Source: Akkermansiaceae bacterium (GTDB taxonomy: Bacteria; Verrucomicrobiota; Verrucomicrobiia; Verrucomicrobiales; Akkermansiaceae). Taken from it: a stretch of DNA of 57,690 bases. Below, piece by piece: positions 42,697 through 52,166 of the stretch. Location: NCBI GenBank assembly GCA_021733795.1, contig JAIPKB010000009.1:1-57690 (forward strand), given 5' to 3'. The first letter of the stretch is position 1. Every line of letters starts with the position of its first letter. A program made the translations under genes and the position numbers. The notes beneath the pieces were generated by a model. That model was not told the origin of the DNA. It worked only from the letters and a program-made list of their open reading frames with translations, and searched no databases.

Positions 42697-44588
42697 CCCG
42701 ACTGCACGCTCCCGCCGATCTGGTTGCCTGGAAGGATCAAATCCGCAGCCGGATCGATCCGCAACAAACGCAGATTTCCGTATGCACGGGCACGGGTTGT
42801 GCGTCGGCCGGCGCTGGCAAGGTGGTTCACTGCCTGCGCGAAGAACTGGCCGGGAATCACCGCGGACAGAAGATCTCGGTCAAGGCAACGGGTTGCCACG
42901 GCTTCTGCGAACGCGGACCACTGGTGGTGATCCATCCTTCCGAGGTGTTCTACAACCGCGTGAAGGAGGAGCACGTCCCCGAGATTCTGACCGCGCTCGA
43001 CGAGGATGGCGTCGTCACCAAACTGCTGTACGTGGATCCGCAAACGCAGCAACCGGTGGTGAAGGAGCACGAGGTGCCGTTCTACAGCCACCAGCAGCGC
43101 ATGGCGCTCGGCAAAAACGGTCTCGTCGACCCGTGCGAGATTGAAGATTACATCGCCCTCGACGGCTATGCGGCCGTGGCAAAGACGCTCACGACCATGA
43201 CGCCGGTGCAGGTGATCGAGACGATCAAGCAGTCGGGCTTGCGTGGGCGCGGCGGCGCGGGATTCCCCACCGCTACAAAATGGGAAATGGCCGCAAATAA
43301 CATTACGGCGCGGCGGCAGTCCGGAGGCACCAATGGCAGCGGCGCCCCCGACACCTTTGGCTACGTCATCTGCAACGGCGACGAGGGCGACCCCGGCGCG
43401 TTCATGGATCGCAGCATTCTCGAGGGCAATCCACACGGCGTGCTCGAAGGCCTGATCCTCGGCGGCTACACGCTCGGCGCGAATGTTGGATACTTCTACA
43501 TCCGCGACGAATATCCGCTCGCCATCCAACACATGAACCGCGCCATCGAACAGGCGACCGCCTGCGGCCTGCTCGGCAAGAACATCCTTGGCAGCGGCTT
43601 TGATTTCCAGGTGATTGTCGCCTGCGGCAGCGGCGCGTTCGTCTGCGGCGAAGAGACCGCGCTCATCGCCTCGATCGAAGGTGAACGCGGCATGCCACGC
43701 CCGCGCCCGCCCTATCCGGCGGAATCAGGCCTGTGGGGCAAGCCCACCATCATCAACAACGTCAAGACCTGGACCTACATCCCGCTGATCCTGCTCAAGG
43801 GCCACGAATGGTTTCGCGGCATTGGCACTCCCACCAGCCCGGGCACCGCGGTCTTTTCGCTGGTCGGCAAGGTCAACAACACCGGCCTGATCGAAGTGCC
43901 GATGGGGACCCCGTTGCGACATCTGGTCGAGGTCCTCGGGGGGGGCGTCCTCAAGGGCAAGAAGTTGAAAGCCGTGCAGACCGGCGGCCCCAGCGGCGGC
44001 TGCATCCCGGCGGAATTGCTCGACACCCCCGTGGATTACGAGTCGCTGGGAGGCATCGGCTCGATGATGGGATCGGGCGGCATGGTCGTGATGGACGAGG
44101 ACACCTGCATGGTGGACGTCGCCCGCTATTTTTTGGCCTTCACCCAAATCGAGTCCTGCGGCAAGTGCGTTCCCTGCCGGCTTGGCACGCGGCGGATGCT
44201 GGAGATCCTGACCCGCATCACCACGGGTAAGGGCACCGAGAATGACCTGATCACGCTCGAGGAATTCGCCGTGAGCGTGAAAGCCACGTCCCTTTGCGGC
44301 CTCGGCCAGACCGCGCCGAATCCCGTGCTCACGACCTTGCAATACTTCCGCCACGAATACGAGGCGCACGTCCGTGACAAGAAATGTACGGCGCACGCCT
44401 GCCGTGAGTTGGTGACGTATTCAATCATCGCCGACCTGTGCAAGGGCTGCGGCCTGTGCGTGCGTCATTGTCCCGTGTCCAGCATCAACGGGGAGAGGAA
44501 GATGCCCCATGAGATTGATCCCGAGGCGTGTGTCCGCTGCGGCTCGTGTTACGATGTCTGCAAGTTTGAGGCGGTACAGAGAGATTGA
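42693..44588 (+). CDS. NuoF-like diaphorase subunit with ferredoxin domains
   Basis: A 631-residue protein. The N-terminal about 110 residues form a NuoE-like [2Fe-2S] thioredoxin domain (CTGTGCAS at 31-38, GCHGFC at 68-72). Then comes the FMN/NADH-binding NuoF core (GRGGAGFPTATKW at 185-197, ICNGDEGDPGAF), the SLBB region, and the 4Fe-4S motif ESCGKCVPCRLGT. The C-terminus carries two ferredoxin-type 4Fe-4S motifs (CKGCGLCVRHCP and CVRCGSCYDVC). This is the HydB/NfnB-like arrangement that couples NAD(H) to the formate dehydrogenase subunit. Confidence 0.9.
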   Translation: MTRLHAPADLVAWKDQIRSRIDPQQTQISVCTGTGCASAGAGKVVHCLREELAGNHRGQKISVKATGCHGFCERGPLVVIHPSEVFYNRVKEEHVPEILTALDEDGVVTKLLYVDPQTQQPVVKEHEVPFYSHQQRMALGKNGLVDPCEIEDYIALDGYAAVAKTLTTMTPVQVIETIKQSGLRGRGGAGFPTATKWEMAANNITARRQSGGTNGSGAPDTFGYVICNGDEGDPGAFMDRSILEGNPHGVLEGLILGGYTLGANVGYFYIRDEYPLAIQHMNRAIEQATACGLLGKNILGSGFDFQVIVACGSGAFVCGEETALIASIEGERGMPRPRPPYPAESGLWGKPTIINNVKTWTYIPLILLKGHEWFRGIGTPTSPGTAVFSLVGKVNNTGLIEVPMGTPLRHLVEVLGGGVLKGKKLKAVQTGGPSGGCIPAELLDTPVDYESLGGIGSMMGSGGMVVMDEDTCMVDVARYFLAFTQIESCGKCVPCRLGTRRMLEILTRITTGKGTENDLITLEEFAVSVKATSLCGLGQTAPNPVLTTLQYFRHEYEAHVRDKKCTAHACRELVTYSIIADLCKGCGLCVRHCPVSSINGERKMPHEIDPEACVRCGSCYDVCKFEAVQRD

Positions 44589-44602
44589 GAGGACAACCTA
44601 TC

Positions 44603-47302
44603 ATGAAGACAGTTTCATTTACCATTGATGACCGCAAAGTCACCGCTCATGCGGGAACAACCATCCTCAACGCCGCCAGCAAGGCCGGCATTGACATCCC
44701 TCACCTCTGCTTCGACCCGCGCGTCGAGGCGATCGGTGCCTGCCGCATGTGCGTCGTCAAGGTGCAGGGCGCGCGCGGCCTGGTCACGTCCTGCACGACG
44801 ACCGTCGCCGAGGGGATGAAGGTCGTCACCGAGGACCACGAGATCGCACTGCGGCGGAAACACGTCCTCGAACTGATGCTCTCCGAACATTGCTCCACCT
44901 GCATGGGCTGCGACAAGTCCGGCGCGTGCCGCTTGCAGGATTACGCCTACCGTTACGGCGCGGACCAGGACCGCTTCGGGGTGGTGCTGGCGCAGGCTCC
45001 GATGCGCAATTTCACCACCCTCAACAAGGGAATCCTGTTCGCCGCCGACAAGTGCATCAAATGCGGGCTGTGCGTGAAATATTGCGAATCCGTGCAAATG
45101 GCGGAGGCTTTGACGTTCGCCTGGCGTGCCAACCGCACGGAGGTCACCACGCCCTTCGACGAGGATTTGCATCTGACTTCCTGCGAGACCTGCGGCGGCT
45201 GCATCCGGGTGTGCCCGGTCGGCGCGATGCTCGACAAAAACGCCGTTGGCAAAGGCCGCGACAGCGACCTGACCCGCGTGAAAACCATCTGCCCGTATTG
45301 CGGCGTGGGCTGCCAGATGGATTTGTTAGTGGACAAGCAACGCAACCGCATCGTGCGCGCCACCTCCACGCCGGATGCGCCGATCAACGGCGGCAACCTA
45401 TGCGTGAAGGGTCACTTCGGGGTTGATTACGTCAGTTCCCCGGAGCGGCTCACCCATCCGCTGATCCGCACTGCGGACGGCTTCCGGCAGGCGACTTGGG
45501 ACGAGGCGATCACTTATGTCGGCGACCGGCTCCGCGCGATCCGCGACCAGCACGGCCCCGACGCGCTGGCATTTGTTTCCTCCGCCCGCACCCCCAACGA
45601 GGAGAACTATCTGGTGCAGAAACTCGCGCGCACGGCAGGTGCCACCAACAACGTGGACAACTGCGCCACGAGTTGTCACGCTCCGACCGTCGCCGGACTC
45701 GCGGCGGCCTTTGGCAGCGGCGCGATGACCAACAGCGTGAGCGAGATCAAGGACTGCAAGGTGATGTTCCTGATCGGAGCCAATCCCACGGCGGCCCATC
45801 CGATCATCGGCTTGGAAATGAAGCGCGCGTTGCGAAGCGGCGCGAAGCTCATCGTGTGCGATCCGCGCAAGACCTGGCTCGCCAAGCGTGCCCATATTCA
45901 TATCCAACACCGTCCGGGCAGCGACAACATGCTGATCAACGCGATGCTGCGCTGCATCCTCGACGAGGACTTGGCCGACAAGCAATTCATCGCCAGCCGT
46001 TGCGAGGGATTTGATGAATTCGAGGCGAATCTCGAAGGCATCACCGTCGAGGCCGCAGCGACGTATTGCGGAGTGGACGCCGGTCTCATCCGCGCCGCCG
46101 CCCGCCTCTATGCGACGGGAAAACCCAGTGCGATCTACTACACCCTGGGCATCACCGAACACTCGTGCGGCACCGACAACGTCAAGAACATCGCCAATCT
46201 CGCCATGCTCACCGGCCAGATCGGCAAATGGGCCAGCGGCGTCAATCCGCTCCGCGGCCAGAACAACGTCCAGGGAGCCTGCGACATGGGCGCGATGGCT
46301 AACAAACTTCCAGGCTATCAGGATTGGTCGGATCCTGCGGTGCGTGCCAAGTTCGAAAAGGCCTGGGGCGTTCCGCTGCCGCAAAACAAGGGCAGTAAAG
46401 TGCCGCTGTTCATTGCCGCCGCCGGGCGCGGCGAACTCAAGGCGCTCTACATCGTCGGCGAGGATCTGGTCGCCACCGAACCCAACCAAACCCAGGTGAT
46501 CGAGGATCTGGGAAATCTCGAGCTGTTGGTGTGCCAGGAAATCTTCATGTCGGAAACCGCCAAGCAGGCGCATGTGATCCTGCCCAGCGCTTGTTGGGCG
46601 GAGAAGGACGGCACCTTCAGCGCATCCGAGCGCCGGATGCAGTTGATCCGCAAAGCCGTCGATCCGCCGGGAGAGGCCAAGCCCGACTGGGAGATTCTCT
46701 GCCTGGTCGCCACCGCCATGGGCTACCCGATGCATTACGACCATCCCTCGCAGATTTTCGATGAGCTGGTCAGTCTTTCGCCGATGTTCGGCGGCATGAG
46801 TCACGAGCGGATCGGCGAGACCGGCTTGCAATGGCCGTGCCCCACGCCCGACCATCCGGGCACCCAATTCCTGCACGAGGGCAGGTTTACCCGCGGCAAG
46901 GGCCGGTTCCACGCGATCACCTTCCAACCGCAGAAAGAGGAACCCTGCGGGGAATACCCGCTCATCCTTTCCACCGGCCGCACGCTATATAACTACAACT
47001 GCGGCAACATGACCCGCAAGGCCGAGGTCATCAACCAGAGGGACCCGGGAAATTTCGTGGAAATCCATCCCGACACCGCCGCCCGCTACGGCATCGCACA
47101 GGATGAGAAAATCACCGTGCGCACCAGGCGCGGCACCGTCACCGGCCTGGCTAGGGTGGGAGAACGCGTCCGCCCCGACCTGATCTGGATGCCGTTCCAT
47201 TTCATCGAGGAGCCGACCAACAACGTCACCATCGATGAGTTCGATCCGGTCACTGCCACGGCCGAATACAAGTGCTGTGCCGCCCAGATCGAAAAACTCT
47301 GA
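44603..47302 (+). CDS. Formate dehydrogenase catalytic subunit 1 (with NuoG-like Fe-S head)
   Basis: An 899-residue molybdenum/tungsten-bis-pterin oxidoreductase. Its N-terminal head has a [2Fe-2S] cluster (C36, C47, C50, C64), a NuoG-like HxCxxCxxC-type cluster (C97, C100, C103, C109) and two 4Fe-4S ferredoxin motifs (CIKCGLCVKYC, CETCGGCIRVC). The catalytic part starts with TICPYCGVGCQMD (4Fe-4S). The metal ligand is Cys358 followed by His359 in NCATSCHAP; the codon is not TGA, so it is a cysteine enzyme. The start ATG at 44603 follows the NuoF-like stop by 14 bases. A second, different catalytic subunit follows 10 bases after its stop. Confidence 0.92.
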   Translation: MKTVSFTIDDRKVTAHAGTTILNAASKAGIDIPHLCFDPRVEAIGACRMCVVKVQGARGLVTSCTTTVAEGMKVVTEDHEIALRRKHVLELMLSEHCSTCMGCDKSGACRLQDYAYRYGADQDRFGVVLAQAPMRNFTTLNKGILFAADKCIKCGLCVKYCESVQMAEALTFAWRANRTEVTTPFDEDLHLTSCETCGGCIRVCPVGAMLDKNAVGKGRDSDLTRVKTICPYCGVGCQMDLLVDKQRNRIVRATSTPDAPINGGNLCVKGHFGVDYVSSPERLTHPLIRTADGFRQATWDEAITYVGDRLRAIRDQHGPDALAFVSSARTPNEENYLVQKLARTAGATNNVDNCATSCHAPTVAGLAAAFGSGAMTNSVSEIKDCKVMFLIGANPTAAHPIIGLEMKRALRSGAKLIVCDPRKTWLAKRAHIHIQHRPGSDNMLINAMLRCILDEDLADKQFIASRCEGFDEFEANLEGITVEAAATYCGVDAGLIRAAARLYATGKPSAIYYTLGITEHSCGTDNVKNIANLAMLTGQIGKWASGVNPLRGQNNVQGACDMGAMANKLPGYQDWSDPAVRAKFEKAWGVPLPQNKGSKVPLFIAAAGRGELKALYIVGEDLVATEPNQTQVIEDLGNLELLVCQEIFMSETAKQAHVILPSACWAEKDGTFSASERRMQLIRKAVDPPGEAKPDWEILCLVATAMGYPMHYDHPSQIFDELVSLSPMFGGMSHERIGETGLQWPCPTPDHPGTQFLHEGRFTRGKGRFHAITFQPQKEEPCGEYPLILSTGRTLYNYNCGNMTRKAEVINQRDPGNFVEIHPDTAARYGIAQDEKITVRTRRGTVTGLARVGERVRPDLIWMPFHFIEEPTNNVTIDEFDPVTATAEYKCCAAQIEKL

Positions 47303-47312
47303 AGCTGTCCCG

Positions 47313-49979
47313 ATGCTGCAAGTCACCCTCAACGGCCGGCCGCACTCCATCGCCGGCGGCGGGACGATTCTAACCGCCTTGCGCGGCGCGGGCATCGAGG
47401 TGCCGACCTTGTGCGATGATCCGCGGCTGAAACCCCATGGCGGCTGCCGCCTCTGCCTCGTTCAGATCCAGGGCCTCGCCAATCCGGTGCTGTCATGCAA
47501 CACCCTGCTGGCGGACGGCATGATGATCGAAACCCACCCTGCGGAAATCGAACAGCAGCGGCGCACGACCCTTCAGTTGTTGGCAAAAAACTATCCGGCG
47601 GAGGCCGTGAAGGATATTCCCGACAAGCCGTTCCACCGCCACCTGCTCGCCTATGGCGTGACCGGCGCTCCCGGCGGCGGCAGTCCCGGGGCATTCCGCG
47701 ATGATTCCCACCCCTACATCCGGGTGGACATGACGCGCTGCATCACCTGCCAGCGCTGTGTGCGGATCTGCGATGAACTCCAAGGCCAGAACGTTTGGGA
47801 ACTCCGTTACGGCGGCAGCGGCCCGGCGGTGCGCCTCAGCGGCGATGCAACGACCCTGCGGGAAAGCAACTGCGTCAGTTGCGGCGCCTGCGTGGACACC
47901 TGCCCCACCGGCGCGCTCGAAGACAAAACCATTCTAACACTCGGCTGGCCGACCCGTTGGCAGCGCACCACCTGCCCGCATTGCGGCACCGGTTGTGAAA
48001 TGGATGTCGGAACCCGCGAAGACCGGATTGTCGCGGTGCGCCCGGTGCTTGACGCTCCAGTCAACCGCGGACATTTGTGTGTGAAAGGAAGGTATGCATT
48101 TGGCTTCGTCAACGCGCCCGACCGCGCCCGCGAACCCATGCTCCGCGAGGGCGGCGTCTGGAAACCGGTATCGTGGGACGATGCCATCGGCTTCACCGCC
48201 GCCGCGCTCCAACGGATCGTTGCCGAGCACGGCCCGGACAGTGTCGGCGTGCTCGGTTCATCACGGGCGACCAACGAGGAAAACTATCTGGTCCAGAAAT
48301 TCGCCCGCATGGTGATCGGCACCAACAACGTGGACAGTTGCGCGCGGGTCTGCCACACGCCGTCCGCCGCCGCGATGAAGATGATGTTAGGCTCGGGCGC
48401 CGCCACCAATTCCTTCGGCGACATCGAACACGCGAGCACCATCCTGCTCTGCGGCGCGAACGCCACCGAGAACCATCCGGTGCTCGGCGCCCGGATCAAG
48501 CAGGCGGTGCGCCGCGGCACCCGCCTGATCGTGATCGACCCGCGCCGGATCGAACTCGCCGAACTCGCCGATTTCCACCTACCGGTGCAGCCTGGCACCA
48601 ATGTCCCGCTATTGAACGCCATCGCCTGCGTGATCGTGGAGGAAGGCTTGCACGACGCGGCATTCGTCCGCGAACGCGTGACGGAATGGGACCAATTTTG
48701 CGCTTTCATCAAGGAATGGACTCCCGAACGCGCCGCCGGAATCTGCGGGGTGGACGCGGCGCTCATCCGTGGGGCGGCCCGGCTGTATGCCACGGCCAAA
48801 CCCGCCCTGTGCGCCCACGGACTCGGGATGACCGGCCACACCCAGGGCACCGAAGGCGTCATGTGCCTGGTGAACCTGGCCCTGCTCACCGGCAATCTTG
48901 GCAAGCCCGGCACCGGCATCAATCCGTTGCGGGGTCAGAACAATGTCTATGGCGTGGCGCAAATGGGTTGTGATCCCGGCACTCTAACCGGCTCGGTGCC
49001 GCTCGCCGAGGGCCGCGCGCGGGTCGAAAGCATCTGGCACGCGCCGCTGCCGACCAAGACCGGCCTGAACCAACTCAAGATGATGGACGGCGCCGCCCGC
49101 GGCAAACTCCAAGCGCTGTGGGCGATCGGCTACGACTTGTTTCTATCCAACGCCAACGCCAACACCACCCAGGGCGCGCTGGATGCGGTCGGCCTGGTCA
49201 TCGTGCAGGACTTGTTCCTCAACGAGACCGCGCAACGCTTCGGGCATGTGTTTTTCCCCGCCGCATCGCCGTATGAAAAAGACGGCACCTATATGAACGC
49301 CGAGCGCCGCGTGCAGCGGATCCGCAAGGTCGTCGAACCGGTCGGACAGTCCCGGACCGACCGCGAGATCATCTGCGACCTGGCCCGCGCGATGGGCAGG
49401 GGCGAGGGCTTTCAGTTCGCGGATGCGGAGGAGGTCTGGAATGAAATCCGCGCGGTGTGGCCGCTGGGCAACGGCATCACCTACGCGGGGATGGAGGCCG
49501 GTGGCATGCAATGGCCATGCCCGTCGACCGACCAACCCGGTCAGCGGATCCTGCATGCCGAAACCTTCGGCGGCGGCAAGCCGGCGGCGTTGCGGCGGAT
49601 TTCATTCAACGCCACCAAAGAGACGGTGATCGACGAATTTCCGTTCCTGCTGACCACCGGCCGCGCGCTCTATCAATTCGGCTCCGGCACCATGACCATG
49701 CGCACACCCAACACCGTCCTCCGGCCTGCGGATCTGCTCGACATTCATCCCGCGGACGCCCAACGCCTGGGCCTGCAGGATGGCGACCGCGTGAAGGTGC
49801 GCAGCCGCCACGGCGAAGCCACCCTCGCGCTGCACCTCACCTCCGCCATGAAACCCGGCGAGCTCTTCGCCACCTTCCAAACCGCCAAGGTCCTCTTGAA
49901 TTACGTGACCAGCCCGCACCGTGACCGCTTCGTGCAAACCCCCGAGTTCAAAGTCACCGCGGTGTGCCTGGAGGTTTGA
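47313..49979 (+). CDS. Formate dehydrogenase catalytic subunit 2 (shorter Fe-S head)
   Basis: An 888-residue paralogue of the preceding protein. It has the N-terminal [2Fe-2S] cluster (C34, C45, C48, C62), lacks every cysteine of the NuoG-like His/Cys cluster between residues 62 and 143, and keeps two ferredoxin motifs (CITCQRCVRIC, CVSCGACVDTC). The catalytic part starts TTCPHCGTGCEMD and the metal ligand is Cys347-His348 in SCARVCHTPS, the standard formate dehydrogenase motif, again without selenocysteine. Both catalytic subunits are complete, with a long pterin-binding region, so either each pairs with the NuoE/NuoF-like subunits or they form one complex. Confidence 0.92.
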   Translation: MLQVTLNGRPHSIAGGGTILTALRGAGIEVPTLCDDPRLKPHGGCRLCLVQIQGLANPVLSCNTLLADGMMIETHPAEIEQQRRTTLQLLAKNYPAEAVKDIPDKPFHRHLLAYGVTGAPGGGSPGAFRDDSHPYIRVDMTRCITCQRCVRICDELQGQNVWELRYGGSGPAVRLSGDATTLRESNCVSCGACVDTCPTGALEDKTILTLGWPTRWQRTTCPHCGTGCEMDVGTREDRIVAVRPVLDAPVNRGHLCVKGRYAFGFVNAPDRAREPMLREGGVWKPVSWDDAIGFTAAALQRIVAEHGPDSVGVLGSSRATNEENYLVQKFARMVIGTNNVDSCARVCHTPSAAAMKMMLGSGAATNSFGDIEHASTILLCGANATENHPVLGARIKQAVRRGTRLIVIDPRRIELAELADFHLPVQPGTNVPLLNAIACVIVEEGLHDAAFVRERVTEWDQFCAFIKEWTPERAAGICGVDAALIRGAARLYATAKPALCAHGLGMTGHTQGTEGVMCLVNLALLTGNLGKPGTGINPLRGQNNVYGVAQMGCDPGTLTGSVPLAEGRARVESIWHAPLPTKTGLNQLKMMDGAARGKLQALWAIGYDLFLSNANANTTQGALDAVGLVIVQDLFLNETAQRFGHVFFPAASPYEKDGTYMNAERRVQRIRKVVEPVGQSRTDREIICDLARAMGRGEGFQFADAEEVWNEIRAVWPLGNGITYAGMEAGGMQWPCPSTDQPGQRILHAETFGGGKPAALRRISFNATKETVIDEFPFLLTTGRALYQFGSGTMTMRTPNTVLRPADLLDIHPADAQRLGLQDGDRVKVRSRHGEATLALHLTSAMKPGELFATFQTAKVLLNYVTSPHRDRFVQTPEFKVTAVCLEV

Positions 49980-50101
49980 CAGGCGGCGACGGGCAATGGC
50001 CGGCCACCTCGGTCCGGGGGAACATCCGAAATGGGTATTTTGACGATCTTTCCACCCCAGCCAACCAACCATCCCGAAAAGCAGCGGATCTAAAAATATG
50101 G

Positions 50102-50132
50102 TTGAAACATCCATACCGGATGTGTAAACACA
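50102..50132 (+). promoter_or_regulatory. Promoter with overlapping operators of the NTase/wHTH pair
   Basis: TTGAAA (50102-50107), 17 bases, TAAACA (50125-50130). Between and over the boxes lie two inverted repeats: ACATCC-ATACC-GGATGT (50107-50123) and TGTG-TAAA-CACA (50121-50132). The ATG follows at 50140, so the leader is very short and the operators cover the promoter, as expected for autoregulation by a helix-turn-helix protein. Confidence 0.5.
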
Positions 50133-50139
50133 CTTCCAG

Positions 50140-50730
50140 ATGAACGAAGCAACCCTCATCTCCGCCTTTGAACTCCTCGACGATTTCCTCACCGCAGGAA
50201 AAACGGCTCCCGTTTGGTTAGTCGTTGGAGGCGGCAGCGCCCTACTTGTCCAGCGTCTCAGCACCCGCCAGACGAAGGATGTGGACGTGATGGCAATGCG
50301 GGAATGGGAGGGCAATGTCGTCAGCGCCTACCCGCTGCCGGCTTCCGTGAAACAGGCCGCCGCCAGGGTTGCCGAGGAACTCCGGCTCGATCCGGACTGG
50401 CTCAATGGTGCCGCGGCCCTGCATGGATTCGATCTTTCCCTGCTCCCCGCTTGGTTCTGGCAGGAACTCGACACCAGGGAATACGGCCAGAACCTCAAAA
50501 TCAGCTTCATCGGCCGCAAGGGGCTGATCCTGCTCAAACTCAGCGCCGCCCTGGATCGCGACCAGAGGCGCGACATCGAGGACCTCGCCTGCCTCAAACC
50601 CTCCAGCGCCGAAATGGAGGAACTCCTCCGCTGGGTGCTCCGGAATCTCCACGAAACCACCACCCATCCCAAGCTTCCCACCCTGCTCCGCGAACTCCAA
50701 CATGCTGACCTCATTCCAGGATTCTCTTAG
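50140..50730 (+). CDS. Nucleotidyltransferase-fold protein (AbiEii/DUF6036-like), putative toxin
   Basis: A 196-residue protein with the minimal nucleotidyltransferase core: VVGGGSALLVQRLSTRQTKD with Asp47 and Asp49 of TKDVDVM (45-51) as metal ligands, and a conserved Lys/Asp stretch (FIGRKGLILLKLSA... DRDQRRDIEDL). Proteins of this group include toxins that add nucleotides to tRNA (MenT/AbiEii class). It overlaps the next gene by 29 bases. Its promoter carries two inverted repeats. A toxin role is inferred from this arrangement. Confidence 0.7.
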   Translation: MNEATLISAFELLDDFLTAGKTAPVWLVVGGGSALLVQRLSTRQTKDVDVMAMREWEGNVVSAYPLPASVKQAAARVAEELRLDPDWLNGAAALHGFDLSLLPAWFWQELDTREYGQNLKISFIGRKGLILLKLSAALDRDQRRDIEDLACLKPSSAEMEELLRWVLRNLHETTTHPKLPTLLRELQHADLIPGFS

Positions 50731-51730
50731 CCACCTCACCACGAGGATGGTCGATCTGCTCTGGCACCAATGGTCCTCCATCGGTGTGGCGGGATACCCG
50801 CGTCCGGGCGACGATTGGATCATCGACCCCGAGGCCCTGCTGCTCGCCACCACCCGCTTCGGCCGCCACGATTCCCGGCTGATGGACGAATCCATCGACT
50901 GGCTCGCGAAATTCGGCCGCCGCATCAGCCTGCAACGGCTCCAGGGCTTGCACCGGAGCTGGCCCGGCGTCGCGGATTCGCGCGTCCTCGCCGCCATCGC
51001 CGAGGTGCTCGGCCAGCAAGTCGCCCACCGCAAATGGCGGGTCATCGCGGATCGCGCTCCCGCGGCTTCCGAGCCGGAATCCCTCTTTCTCCGCAGCGAC
51101 GGCACACCCGCCGCCCACTTCGGCGAGGCGGCACCCGCGTTCGCGAAACACGGGCTGCTGCGGGGAAAACTCGAACTCCGCGGCATGAGCCAGCCGCCCA
51201 ACCCCCGCGCGCGGGAAAACCTGCTCTTCACCTTGCGTGCACTACTCGGCGTGAACGCCCGTGCGGAAATCCTGGCTTGGCTCCTCACCCACGACTCCGG
51301 CCACCCCGCCGCCATCGCCCGCTCCACCGGTTATTTCTCCAAATCAATCCAGCAGATCCTTAACGAAATGGAGGAATCCGGCCAAGTTCTCTCCGTCCGC
51401 CACGGCCGCGAGAAGCACTTCCGTGTCCACACGGTGGATTGGCACTTCCTGCTTCCTCCGCCACCGGCTGGCCGGAGCGCCTTTCCCCGCTGGGTTGATT
51501 GGATGCCGCTCTTCGCCGCCATCATCCGCTTTGCGGAAACCCTCGCCCTGCCCGGCATCGACGACAAATCCGACCACTTCCAGGCCAGCAAGCTTCGCGA
51601 GGCGCTCGATGAAGCCATGCCCGCCCTCGTCCGCGCCGGCGTCGCCCACGAACTCCATAGCTCCCGCAACCTCCGCGGCGCGGACCTCGTCCAATCCCTC
51701 CTCGCCGACCTCGATTCCCTCCTCGGCTAA
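50702..51730 (+). CDS. Winged-helix protein, putative antitoxin/regulator
   Basis: A 342-residue protein. The central part, about residues 185-235 (RAEILAWLLTHDSGHPAAIA, RSTGYFSKSIQQILNEMEES, GQVLSVRHGREKHFRV), has a winged helix-turn-helix pattern like MarR/ArsR-type domains. The N-terminal 150 residues (IIDPEALLLATTRFGRHDSR... ) and the C-terminal helical part are not recognised. The order is toxin-like gene first and DNA-binding gene second, opposite to abiEi-abiEii. It is the likely repressor for the palindromes at 50107-50132. I do not know a described system with this gene pair. Confidence 0.65.
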   Translation: MLTSFQDSLSHLTTRMVDLLWHQWSSIGVAGYPRPGDDWIIDPEALLLATTRFGRHDSRLMDESIDWLAKFGRRISLQRLQGLHRSWPGVADSRVLAAIAEVLGQQVAHRKWRVIADRAPAASEPESLFLRSDGTPAAHFGEAAPAFAKHGLLRGKLELRGMSQPPNPRARENLLFTLRALLGVNARAEILAWLLTHDSGHPAAIARSTGYFSKSIQQILNEMEESGQVLSVRHGREKHFRVHTVDWHFLLPPPPAGRSAFPRWVDWMPLFAAIIRFAETLALPGIDDKSDHFQASKLREALDEAMPALVRAGVAHELHSSRNLRGADLVQSLLADLDSLLG

Positions 51731-51755
51731 CCACCCGCCCTACCCAATCTCTCCC

Positions 51756-51890
51756 TAAACGCCTTAAATGTCAAGCAATATCCGAGTAAATCGGGGAATT
51801 CCCGGAAAATGAATGATCAAAAATGCAAAAAAGGCTTTATCTGTAAGGCGTTTATATTGCATTAATCGAATTTCGCGGCTAAGATGGCGG
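51756..51890 (+). promoter_or_regulatory. hipBST promoter with distant operator pair
   Basis: TTGCAT (51857-51862), 17 bases, TAAGAT (51880-51885), 32 bases before the hipB start. An 11-bp exact inverted repeat flanks it upstream: TAAACGCCTTA (51756-51766) and TAAGGCGTTTA (51844-51854), and TTATTGCCTTAATA at about 51901-51914 is a further related half-site. HipB-type repressors bind repeated palindromic sites, sometimes by looping. Confidence 0.5.
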
Positions 51891-51917
51891 TGAGAACGGT
51901 TTATTGCCTTAATATCC

Positions 51918-52166
51918 ATGCATTCATCACAACTCGCCTCGTTAATCAGATACCATCGCAAGCAAGCCGGCTTGAGTCAGGTGGAATTGGCGCTGCATGC
52001 GGAAGTGAGCCGGAATGTGGTGCAGGATCTGGAGACCGGCAGGGAACGGGCGAGCTGGAGGAATTTGCAGGCAGTGCTTGGCGTCCTCAATGTCCGGCTG
52101 GTGCCTGCGGGGCCATTGGTGGAGGCATGGAGAACTCAAGCCACAAAGGAGAAACCCGGACCATGA
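51918..52166 (+). CDS. HipB-like XRE-family repressor/antitoxin
   Basis: An 82-residue protein with a helix-turn-helix (RYHRKQAGLSQVELALHAEV, SRNVVQDLETGRE, residues 11-43), then a short tail. This is the DNA-binding component of a hip module. Its stop overlaps the next ATG (ATGA), and the next two genes make up the other parts of a three-gene system. Confidence 0.85.
   Translation: MHSSQLASLIRYHRKQAGLSQVELALHAEVSRNVVQDLETGRERASWRNLQAVLGVLNVRLVPAGPLVEAWRTQATKEKPGP

Noticed and set aside
45398..46927. 509-codon gene antisense to formate dehydrogenase
   Set aside because: Mirror frame of a complete catalytic subunit with clear Fe-S motifs on the other strand.
44603..49979. Selenocysteine-containing formate dehydrogenase
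   Set aside because: Both active-site codons are normal cysteine codons (TSCH and RVCH); no in-frame TGA or SECIS-like hairpin is needed.
50140..51730. Classical AbiE system
   Set aside because: The gene order is reversed and the partner is larger than and different from AbiEi; only the NTase core is shared.
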